A model generated the notes under the pieces. That model was not told the origin of the DNA, did not search any database, and saw nothing but the letters and a program-made list of their open reading frames with translations. A stretch of DNA of 64,000 nt from Streptomyces sp. MUM 2J (lineage in GTDB: Bacteria > Actinomycetota > Actinomycetes > Streptomycetales > Streptomycetaceae), in assembly GCF_022414535.1 (NCBI RefSeq), contig NZ_JADWYM010000034.1, positions 17,607 to 81,606 on the forward strand, read 5' to 3'. Position 1 is the stretch's first letter, and each line of letters begins with the position of its first letter. Positions 17,394-24,939 of the stretch are shown here, in pieces. Made by a program: the position numbers and the translations under genes.

Positions 17394-18428
17394 CTAATAG
17401 AAGTCAAGAATATTTTGGGATCGACCCGTGGTGGCCGCTATGCCGTGGACGAAGTCGGCCACAGCGATATCGAGGACACCAAGCCCGAAAGGAGAAAATA
17501 TTCGCGGCCTGGCAGCATCCGGCTCCACTTCCCCGGTCATCAGATCTGCCAAGGTGCCGGAGATGATCGAATTCCCGTGGAGCTCCACAGAAAGTCCCAT
17601 GGACGTCTTCTCGCGCAATGCGTGGACGGGATCGTCGACGATGTTCTGGGCGTCGCGGAGAACTTCGGTTCCCAGGTCCCGCAGCGATATGTGAAGAACG
17701 GTGTGCCGGGGCTTGAAAAGGGTCGCATCGAGAAAATGCGGCTCGCCTGCGGTCGTGGCGAAAAGCACCAGATCGGATTCTTCCACGACCGCAGCCGCGC
17801 TCGACAGGGCAGCCGTCTCACCCGCGAGGCCACGCCGGAAGGTGTCCGACCGCGCGGCGTCGAGGTCGTGCACGACGGTGCGCCGGAAGGACCAGCCATC
17901 GGCCTCCAACTGCCCCAGGACCGCTCTCGCGATCGGGCCGCAACCGATGACGCCAAGTACCTGACCTTCGGTTTCCCGATGCAGCTCCCGGGCCGCCAGC
18001 GCCGCCGAGGCGGCCGTCCGGGCCGCGGAGATGGCAGACGCCTCCAGGCAGGCCACCGGAAACCCAGTGTCCATCTCATTGAGGATGATCACGGCGGAAG
18101 CGCGGGGCAGCCCCTGGGCGAGGTTTCCGGGAAAACTGGAGATCCACTTGATGCCGACTCGGTCGACCTCGCCGCCACGATCACGCGCAGGCAGTGCGAT
18201 GATGCGGTCGCGGGGACGGTCGGGGAACTTGAGGAAGTGGCTCTCCGGATTTGCGGAAAACCCCTCATGGTAGCGGAGATAAGCTTCACGAACGAGTTCG
18301 CGCAGCTCGTCCCGACGGGAATCGATGATCTCGGAGACCGTCGCACCCGTGACAATCTTGAATATCGGGCCCGATCGCTTCCCCGCGCTCGAACCGTCGG
18401 GAAAATTAACGTCCCGCAGCAATTCCAT
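17394..18428 (-). CDS. SbnB-like N-(2-amino-2-carboxyethyl)-glutamate dehydrogenase (2,3-diaminopropionate synthesis)
   Basis: 344 residues from the ATG at 18428, close to the 336 of S. aureus SbnB. The frame stays open to 18602, but the extra N-terminal residues look non-coding and the ATG itself has only a weak ribosome site. It belongs to the ornithine cyclodeaminase/mu-crystallin family: the substrate-domain GIKWISSFPGN, the Rossmann motif VIGCGPIARAVL and a C-terminal FGLGVLDIAVADFV are all seen. SbnB oxidises the SbnA product to release L-2,3-diaminopropionate and 2-oxoglutarate. The partner SbnA homologue lies on the divergent operon at 20167. It is the first gene of the leftward operon. 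Confidence 0.85.
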   Translation of the reverse strand: MELLRDVNFPDGSSAGKRSGPIFKIVTGATVSEIIDSRRDELRELVREAYLRYHEGFSANPESHFLKFPDRPRDRIIALPARDRGGEVDRVGIKWISSFPGNLAQGLPRASAVIILNEMDTGFPVACLEASAISAARTAASAALAARELHRETEGQVLGVIGCGPIARAVLGQLEADGWSFRRTVVHDLDAARSDTFRRGLAGETAALSSAAAVVEESDLVLFATTAGEPHFLDATLFKPRHTVLHISLRDLGTEVLRDAQNIVDDPVHALREKTSMGLSVELHGNSIISGTLADLMTGEVEPDAARPRIFSPFGLGVLDIAVADFVHGIAATTGRSQNILDFY

Positions 18429-18760
18429 GCCGTCAACCCCAATGATCAATTCTCGACTGGCGACACAGTATGGACACCCGTCTGAGCTGGTCAAGTGAGG
18501 ATTTTCCTCAGTCCGCGGTCGCCTGCCATTGGCGTTGACGACGCTCCGCCCGCGCTGTGATGCTGACCGGAGCTTGATCGACTGTGATCGCGGCGGCACC
18601 ATCCGAACATCGGGGGCATTCTCCCGCCTCCGTCGCGATTCGATTCATTTTCTTTTCCCTAACGATCTACCCCGGATGCACGCCTGAGTGTCACGGCCCA
18701 CACGGGGTCCACCTGAACCGAACGAACCAGCCACGCTGGAACTATGGGGGTCTTGTTTCC
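18429..18760. promoter_or_regulatory. Divergent promoter region of the two biosynthetic operons
   Basis: 332 bases between the outward-reading sbnB-like and lat genes. It is visibly more AT-rich than its neighbours around 18640-18670. It must contain the promoters of both operons, but no convincing -35/-10 pair or operator repeat could be picked by eye. Confidence 0.55.
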
Positions 18761-20134
18761 GTGAAAATGACAGATGTGGTTCGGCATGCCCCGAAGCAGG
18801 CGCAGGACGGGCAGAAGCCGACACCGGAGGACGTGCACCGCCTGCTAGGCCGGCACGTGCTGGCCGACGGCTTCGACTTCGTGCTCGACCTCGAAGCCAG
18901 TCGCGGGAGCTGGCTGGTCGACGCGCTGACAGGTCATCAGTACCTGGACCTGTTCACCTTCTTCGCCTCGCTTCCGCTCGGAGCCAATCCGCCCGTGCTC
19001 ACGGAGGACCCGGACACGATGGCGGCGCTGCGCTCGGCGTCGATCAACAAAACCGCCAACCCGGACATCTATACAGCCGCCTACGCGCGGTTCGTGACGA
19101 CTTTCGCCCGCGTCCTCGGTGATCCGGCGCTGCCGCACCTGTTCTTCATCGACGGCGGAGCGCTGGCCGTCGAGAACGCGCTGAAGGCCGCCTTCGACTG
19201 GAAGGCGCAGCGGCTCGGCACCGACACCGCCAACCACCTTTCCGTGCTGCACCTGGAGAACGCCTTCCACGGCCGCAGCGGTTACACTCTGTCGCTCACC
19301 AACACCGACCCGGCCAAGACGGAGCGCTTCCCCCAGTTCACGTGGCCGCGCATCCCATCCCCCGCACAGCGCTTCCCGTTGGACCGGTTCACTGCGCAGA
19401 ACGCGGCGGCGGACGCGAGCGCACTGGCGGCGGCTCGAAAAGCCTTCGAGCAGGCTGGCGGCACGATCGCCTGCTTCATCGCGGAGCCCATCCAGGGCGA
19501 AGGCGGTGACAACCACCTCAGCGCACGCTTCCTGCAGGGCATGCAGGAGTTGTGCCACGAGTTCGACGCCCTGTTCGTGCTGGACGAAGTCCAGACCGGC
19601 TGCGGTTCCAGCGGCACGGCGTGGGCGTACCAGCAGCTCGGTCTGGAGCCCGACCTGGTGGCGTTCGGCAAGAAGACCCAGGTGTGCGGTGTCATGGGTG
19701 GCCGACGGATGGACGAGGTCCCCCGCAACGTGTTCCAAGTGTCCTCCCGGATCAGCTCCACCTGGGGCGGCAACCTCACCGACATGGTCAGGGCGACCGC
19801 GCTGCTGGAGGCGATCGAGCGCGAGGACCGGTTCAGCATCGCCGCCCGGACCGGCGCATACCTCCAGCAGCACCTCGTCGCGCTGGCAGCCCGGCACCCC
19901 GAGGTCCTGGACAACCCCCGGGGCCGAGGTCTGCTGGCTGCCGTGGACCTGCCCGACCAGATCACCCGCGACTTGGTGCTGGCCCACCTGTACCGGGTCG
20001 AGCGGGTCATCGCGCTGCCCTGCGGCGAACGCTCTCTGCGCATGCGGCCGGCGCTGAACATCAGCACCGACGAAGTGGACCAGGCCATCGCGGCACTGGA
20101 CCGCTCGGTCCTCGCGGTCAGCGCGAGCGCGTAA
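18761..20134 (+). CDS. lat: L-lysine 6-aminotransferase
   Basis: 457 residues, a class III PLP aminotransferase. GTG 18761 is preferred because GGGGG lies 11 bases upstream; ATG 18767 is two codons in. Diagnostic segments are FIDGGALAVENALKAAFDWK, FIAEPIQGEGGDNH, VLDEVQTGCGSSG and FGKKTQVCGVMGG (PLP lysine about residue 305), all as in the Lat enzymes of cephamycin clusters. It removes the 6-amino group of lysine, giving 2-aminoadipate semialdehyde/piperideine-6-carboxylate. The dehydrogenase at 23263 would complete L-2-aminoadipate. It heads the rightward operon. Confidence 0.92.
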   Translation: MKMTDVVRHAPKQAQDGQKPTPEDVHRLLGRHVLADGFDFVLDLEASRGSWLVDALTGHQYLDLFTFFASLPLGANPPVLTEDPDTMAALRSASINKTANPDIYTAAYARFVTTFARVLGDPALPHLFFIDGGALAVENALKAAFDWKAQRLGTDTANHLSVLHLENAFHGRSGYTLSLTNTDPAKTERFPQFTWPRIPSPAQRFPLDRFTAQNAAADASALAAARKAFEQAGGTIACFIAEPIQGEGGDNHLSARFLQGMQELCHEFDALFVLDEVQTGCGSSGTAWAYQQLGLEPDLVAFGKKTQVCGVMGGRRMDEVPRNVFQVSSRISSTWGGNLTDMVRATALLEAIEREDRFSIAARTGAYLQQHLVALAARHPEVLDNPRGRGLLAAVDLPDQITRDLVLAHLYRVERVIALPCGERSLRMRPALNISTDEVDQAIAALDRSVLAVSASA

Positions 20135-20166
20135 GGGTCGACCACTCAAGAGTCCCGAGGACACCG

Positions 20167-21165
20167 ATGACGATAGTGCAACACCCGTTCGAGATCGCTG
20201 CTCCGCCTCTCTTCCTGGACCTGAACAAGATCACGGGACGGCGTCTCTACCTGAAGTTGGAGGGGCACAACGCCGCCGGTTCCATCAAACTGCGTACTGC
20301 CTCGGCCCTGGTCCGGCATGCCGAGCAGACCGGACGTCTGAGGCCAGGTGCCACCATCATCGAGTCCTCCTCGGGCAACCTCGGCGTCGCGCTGGGCGTC
20401 ATCGCCGCCAGCTGCGGCTACCGCTTCATCTGTGTCACCGACGTCCGCTGCAACCACTCCACGTTGAACCTTCTGCACGCCCTCGGTGCCGAGGTGGTGA
20501 TGATCGACACCCCGCACCCCGTCCACGGTTTCCTCCAGGCCCGGCTGGACTACGTACGGTCGCGCTGCGCGGCGGACCCGAACCTGACGTGGCTGAACCA
20601 GTACGAGAGCCAGGCCAACCGGCTGGCGCACTACGAGGGCACCGCGCCGGCCATCGCCCAGGCCGTCCCAAATCTCGACGTTCTGTTCGTCGGGGTGGGG
20701 ACCGGTGGCACCGCGATGGGGTGCGCGCAGTACTTCCGTGAGCACCACCCCCGGGTCCGCGTGGTCGCCGTCGACACAGCAGGCTCGGTGACCTTCGGCG
20801 ACCAACCGCGCACCCGATACCTCCCCGGCCTCGGCTCGGGCGTGAAGCCGCCACTGGTTGATCCGACCGTCTTCGACGACGTGGTGATCGTCCCCGAACG
20901 CGAGAGCGTCCGGTGCTGCCGGCAACTGGCTGGCGGCGGACTGCTCGCGGGCGGCTCGACCGGAACCGTGGTCAGCGGCGCGCTCCGCTGGCTGGCCGAC
21001 CGGGGCGACATGGTCGCCGCCGCCATCTCACCCGACCTGGCGGACCGCTACGCCGACACCGTCTACGACGACACCTGGGTGGAGCAGCATCTGGCCAAAC
21101 AGGATCTGCCCGACCTACCTGATCTCCAATTCGCCGGTGTCGCCCTACCAGAGAAGGTCTCATGA
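20167..21165 (+). CDS. SbnA-like 2,3-diaminopropionate synthase subunit (PLP, cysteine synthase family)
   Basis: 332 residues; ATG 20167 follows CCGAGGA. It is a beta-family PLP enzyme: Lys41 in GHNAAGSIKLRTA, the substrate loop ESSSGNLGVAL, and the phosphate loop GVGTGGTAMG. It lacks the PTGSVKDR spelling of true cysteine synthases. SbnA joins O-phospho-L-serine and L-glutamate to N-(1-amino-1-carboxy-2-ethyl)glutamate, which the SbnB homologue at 17394 cleaves to diaminopropionate. The stop overlaps the formyltransferase start (ATGA at 21162). Confidence 0.88.
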   Translation: MTIVQHPFEIAAPPLFLDLNKITGRRLYLKLEGHNAAGSIKLRTASALVRHAEQTGRLRPGATIIESSSGNLGVALGVIAASCGYRFICVTDVRCNHSTLNLLHALGAEVVMIDTPHPVHGFLQARLDYVRSRCAADPNLTWLNQYESQANRLAHYEGTAPAIAQAVPNLDVLFVGVGTGGTAMGCAQYFREHHPRVRVVAVDTAGSVTFGDQPRTRYLPGLGSGVKPPLVDPTVFDDVVIVPERESVRCCRQLAGGGLLAGGSTGTVVSGALRWLADRGDMVAAAISPDLADRYADTVYDDTWVEQHLAKQDLPDLPDLQFAGVALPEKVS

Positions 21166-22007
21166 CAAGTCCCTTGCTGTGCGAGCCCACCCTGCACGCC
21201 GCCTTTCTCGTCGATGCTTGGGGCGGCCGCTCGGACTCCGGGACAGCGCACCCCGTGTACATCCGCGAAGCCGCCGACCCCGCGTTGCTGGAGCGGCGCC
21301 TGGCCGTCCATGCCGAGCTGGCTGGCAGCCGACTCGACACGCGTCAGGAGCGCAGCCAGGTAGAAGCGGTCTACGGCGCCCTGAGTCCGACCGATCTGGC
21401 CATGGTGCGGATGTTCGGCCTCCCCAGGCTCCGAGCCCAACAGGACGCTCCCTACCGGCAGTCAGGCACGACGTTCAATTCGGTCGAGGCCCGCGGACTG
21501 ATCCGGGGGGAGTGGCCCGGCCGCCCCGTGTTCGTCTTCCTGGACGAGATCCTCGCGCCCGACTGGCTCGCAGTGGGCGACCCGCCCGTGATCAACGGGC
21601 ACTCGGCCGTGCTGCCCCACGCGCGAGGCATGCACGCGCTTGAACAGGTCGCGGCGAGCGGGGATCGCGAGCGCTTCCTCCGGGCCGCTGGGGCGACCGT
21701 GCACTACGTCGATCCGGGTGTCGACACGGGAGCCGTCATCCGGGCCGAGCGCCTGCCAGAGCCATTCGGATACGAGTCCCTCTGGGAGTGCAAGGCCGGA
21801 GCCTTCAAGCTCGCGTTCGATCTGCTGACCCAGGTCCGCACACAGCTGAGCGAGCCGGGCGCCGTCCTGCTCGGAACCCCGCAACCCGGCGACGACACAC
21901 CCACGTTCCGGCGCCGGACGTTCGACGCTGGGACAGCGGGCCGCGCAGCGGCCCAGTACACCGCCTGGCGGACGGAGACCGAGGAGTGGGGGCGACGCGC
22001 CGGATGA
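21162..22007 (+). CDS. Formyltransferase-family protein (10-formyl-THF-dependent, substrate unknown)
   Basis: 281 residues with the GART/Fmt core: Asn145, His147 and the Ser148-containing loop (VINGHSAVLPHARG), then HYVDPGVDTGAVI with Asp188. These are the catalytic Asn/His/Asp of folate-dependent formyltransferases. The N-terminal 100 residues are unlike Fmt, and no tRNA-binding C-terminal domain of Fmt size is present, so a small-molecule or carrier-bound amine is the likelier acceptor. It is coupled by ATGA to SbnA before and to the amidohydrolase after it. Whether the formyl group stays in the product or is a temporary protecting group is open. Confidence 0.8.
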   Translation: MTSPLLCEPTLHAAFLVDAWGGRSDSGTAHPVYIREAADPALLERRLAVHAELAGSRLDTRQERSQVEAVYGALSPTDLAMVRMFGLPRLRAQQDAPYRQSGTTFNSVEARGLIRGEWPGRPVFVFLDEILAPDWLAVGDPPVINGHSAVLPHARGMHALEQVAASGDRERFLRAAGATVHYVDPGVDTGAVIRAERLPEPFGYESLWECKAGAFKLAFDLLTQVRTQLSEPGAVLLGTPQPGDDTPTFRRRTFDAGTAGRAAAQYTAWRTETEEWGRRAG

Positions 22008-23266
22008 CAGACCAGTTGAAGGTCGACACAGAGCGGTTGTGGTCGGCGCTGGAGGAACTCGGGTCCTTCGGTCGCTACGAGGCCCCGGAGGCCAACCTGT
22101 TCGGTGTCTCCCGGCCAGCGTTCTCCCCCGCCGATGTCGCGGCGCGACGGTGGATCATGGCCCGCATGGAGGAACTCGGCCTGACCGTACAGATCGACCC
22201 CGTCGGCAACGTGTTCGGCCGACTTGAGGGCTCCGATCCGGGGCGGTCGCCGGTGGTGATCGGCTCACACGTCGACAGCGTGCCGCAGGGGGGTGCTTTC
22301 GACGGAGCGCTGGGGGTCCTGGCCGCACTGGAGGTGGTGCGCACCCTGCGCAGTGCGGAGACCGTGCTCCGCGGACCGCTGATCGTCGCGGTCTTCACCG
22401 AGGAGGAGGGCTCGCGCTTCGGCGTGGACATGCTCGGCAGCGCCGTCGCCGCCGGACGGATTCCGTTGGCCGAGGCCCTGGCACTTCGCGATCCGGACGG
22501 GGTGACCCTCGCCGAGGCTCTCCGTGACACGGGCTTCGCCGGCACCGGACTCGTTCTCGACGCTCCGCTGGCCTATCTTGAAGTCCACATCGAGCAGGGC
22601 CCGCTGCTCAGTTCGTCAGACTCGGACATCGGTGTGCCGACCGGGGTCCAGGCGATCTCGTGGCACGAGCTGACCGTCGTCGGACAGGCCGCCCACGCCG
22701 GAGCGACCCCTCCGCGGCTCCGCAGGGACGCGGCCCGGACCGCCACACGGTTGGCCGACAGGATGTTCGAGTACGCCTCGGACCACCAGGACCACGGCCT
22801 CACGGCCACCGTCGGTCGTATGCTCCTGGAGCCCGGCGTCATCAACATCATCCCTGGCGCTGCCCGGTTCAGCCTGGACATGAGAGCGCCCGACGACGAG
22901 GTGCTCACGGCCGCCGAGGCGCATCTGAGCGCTCTCGTCGAAGAGGTCCACGCCGAAGGGACCGGGCTTGTCTGCGAGTCCCGCCGGACGGTGCGAACTC
23001 GGCCGGTGCCCTTCGCCGAGCCTCTGCGCCAGATCGTCGCGAGCTGGGCCGAACGGCTCGGTTACCGGCACCAGCCTCTCATCTCCGGCGCGGGCCACGA
23101 CGCGCAGGAGATGGCCGCCCTGTGCCCCTCAGCCATGATCTTCGTCCCTGGTCGGCACGACGGCATCAGCCACTCTCCGAGGGAATATTCCGAACCGGCC
23201 GCCTGCGCGAAGGCGGCCACCCTGCTTCTGCATGTTGTCCGCACGCTCTGCGAGGAATCCCCATGA
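22004..23266 (+). CDS. M20-family amidohydrolase (N-carbamoyl-amino-acid hydrolase/allantoate amidohydrolase type)
   Basis: 420 residues. Metal-site segments of the HyuC/AllC branch are intact: His89 (IGSHVDS), Asp100 (GGAFDGALG), the glutamates of FTEEEGSRFG (133-135) and His195 (EVHIEQGPLL). A GAGHDAQEMA segment lies in the C-terminal part. The family hydrolyses N-carbamoyl, ureido or similar acyl-amino groups using two divalent metals. The start lies inside the formyltransferase stop (ATGA), and its own stop overlaps the next start. Directly after a formyltransferase it could remove that formyl group or another N-acyl group from an intermediate (inference). Confidence 0.85.
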   Translation: MTDQLKVDTERLWSALEELGSFGRYEAPEANLFGVSRPAFSPADVAARRWIMARMEELGLTVQIDPVGNVFGRLEGSDPGRSPVVIGSHVDSVPQGGAFDGALGVLAALEVVRTLRSAETVLRGPLIVAVFTEEEGSRFGVDMLGSAVAAGRIPLAEALALRDPDGVTLAEALRDTGFAGTGLVLDAPLAYLEVHIEQGPLLSSSDSDIGVPTGVQAISWHELTVVGQAAHAGATPPRLRRDAARTATRLADRMFEYASDHQDHGLTATVGRMLLEPGVINIIPGAARFSLDMRAPDDEVLTAAEAHLSALVEEVHAEGTGLVCESRRTVRTRPVPFAEPLRQIVASWAERLGYRHQPLISGAGHDAQEMAALCPSAMIFVPGRHDGISHSPREYSEPAACAKAATLLLHVVRTLCEESP

Positions 23267-24798
23267 CCGACACCTTCGACTCGCTGCCCAGCACCGAGGA
23301 CCTCCGAACCCGGGCGCTGGACGCGCTCACCCGACTCGGCGCCACGGTGCCGGAGGGCGAGGGGCTGCGGGCCCGGACGCCGATCACCGGGGAGGATCTG
23401 CTCGGCCTGCGGGCAGACACCCCGGAGGCCGCCGAGGACGCGGTCTCTGCTGCTCGGGCGGCATTCATCTGTTGGCGTACCACCCCGGCTCCTCAGCGGG
23501 GGCAGCTCGTCCGCCGGCTCGGCGAGCTGCTGCGCGAACACAAGGCCGCGCTTGCCGAGCTGATCACCATCGAGGCCGGGAAGATCCACTCCGAAGCACT
23601 CGGCGAAGTGCAGGAGATGATCGACATCTGCGACTTCGCGGTCGGCCTCTCCCGGCAGCTCTACGGGCGGACCATCGCATCCGAACGCCCTGGGCACCGT
23701 CTCGCCGAGACCTGGCACCCGCTGGGCGTGGTCGGCGTGATCTCGGCCTTCAACTTTCCCGCCGCAGTGTGGTCCTGGAACACGGCAGTGGCCCTGGTCT
23801 GCGGCGACACCGTAGTCTGGAAGCCCTCCGAACTGACCCCGCTGACCTCGCTGGGCTGCGCAGCGCTGCTGGCCCGCGCGGCCGAGGAGGTTGGTGCGCC
23901 GGCCGACGTGCACCGACTCCTGCTCGGCGACCGCACGCTGGCCGAAGTTCTGGTCGACGACCACCGAGTCGCTCTGGTCAGCGCCACCGGCTCGACCCGG
24001 ATGGGGCGCGAGGTCGGACCTCGAGTTGCGGCACGCTTCGGGCGCAGCCTGCTCGAACTGGGCGGCAATAACGCCGCCGTGGTCACGTCCTCCGCCGATG
24101 TGGACCTCGCCGTCCGCGGTATCGTCTTTGCCGCCGCCGGAACCGCCGGGCAGAGGTGCACCACGCTGCGACGCCTGATCGTCCACACCGACGTGGCCGA
24201 CCAGCTCACGGACCGGCTCGTCGCCGCGTACCGGCACCTCACCCTGGGGAACCCGTTCGACTCCAGAACACTGGTCGGGCCCCTGATCTCCGCCGATTCC
24301 TACCGGGCCATGCAGGACACGCTGGGCGCTGTCCGGGCGGACGGCGGAGAGGTACTGGTCGGCGGCGGCCGTAATCTCAACTCGCAGGCCCCACAGGCGG
24401 TGTACGCGGAGCCGGCCATCGTCCACCTCGACCGGCAGACCGACCGGGTCCGACAGGAGACGTTCGCGCCGATCCTGCACGTCCTGACCTACTCGGACCT
24501 CGACGAGGCGATAGCCCTGCAGAACGACGTCCCGCAGGGCCTGTCCTCCAGCATCTTCACGAACGACCAGCGCGAGGCCGAGTACTTCCTCTCGGCCGAA
24601 GGGTCGGATTGCGGCATCTCGAACGTGAACATCGGCACATCCGGCGCGGAGATCGGCGGTGCTTTCGGCGGCGAGAAGGACACCGGCGGCGGGCGTGAGT
24701 CCGGCTCCGACGCGTGGCGCGCCTACATGCGTTCGGCCACCAACACCATCAACTATTCGGGCCGGCTGACGCTGGCCCAGAACGTCAACTTCCTCTGA
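23263..24798 (+). CDS. L-2-aminoadipate semialdehyde dehydrogenase (ALDH7-like, Pcd type)
   Basis: 511 residues of the NAD(P) aldehyde dehydrogenase superfamily. Catalytic Glu is in LLELGGNN (about 265) and catalytic Cys in GTAGQRCTTLRR (about 299). The GISNVNIGTSGAEIGGAFGG and FGGEKDTGGGRESGSDAW segments match the ALDH7/antiquitin branch, which includes the piperideine-6-carboxylate dehydrogenases of beta-lactam producers. With Lat at the head of the same operon it should supply L-2-aminoadipate. It is coupled to the amidohydrolase by ATGA. A gap of 141 bp separates it from the NRPS. Confidence 0.9.
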   Translation: MTDTFDSLPSTEDLRTRALDALTRLGATVPEGEGLRARTPITGEDLLGLRADTPEAAEDAVSAARAAFICWRTTPAPQRGQLVRRLGELLREHKAALAELITIEAGKIHSEALGEVQEMIDICDFAVGLSRQLYGRTIASERPGHRLAETWHPLGVVGVISAFNFPAAVWSWNTAVALVCGDTVVWKPSELTPLTSLGCAALLARAAEEVGAPADVHRLLLGDRTLAEVLVDDHRVALVSATGSTRMGREVGPRVAARFGRSLLELGGNNAAVVTSSADVDLAVRGIVFAAAGTAGQRCTTLRRLIVHTDVADQLTDRLVAAYRHLTLGNPFDSRTLVGPLISADSYRAMQDTLGAVRADGGEVLVGGGRNLNSQAPQAVYAEPAIVHLDRQTDRVRQETFAPILHVLTYSDLDEAIALQNDVPQGLSSSIFTNDQREAEYFLSAEGSDCGISNVNIGTSGAEIGGAFGGEKDTGGGRESGSDAWRAYMRSATNTINYSGRLTLAQNVNFL

Positions 24799-24939
24799 CC
24801 TGAAACGAGCTCGGAGCTCGAAGAGGCACCCGCCCAGCCAGGGCCCGCGAGCCACCCACCGTCGGGGCCCGGAAGGCCCGGCGGCCCGGCGCGACGACTC
24901 CTCGTTCCAGACCGATGCCAACGAAAGGTAGCGCGGCTG

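Noticed and set aside
18429..18602. N-terminal extension of the SbnB-like protein to a GTG at 18602
   Set aside because: The extra 58 residues do not resemble the family and would occupy the divergent promoter region; length without them fits SbnB.
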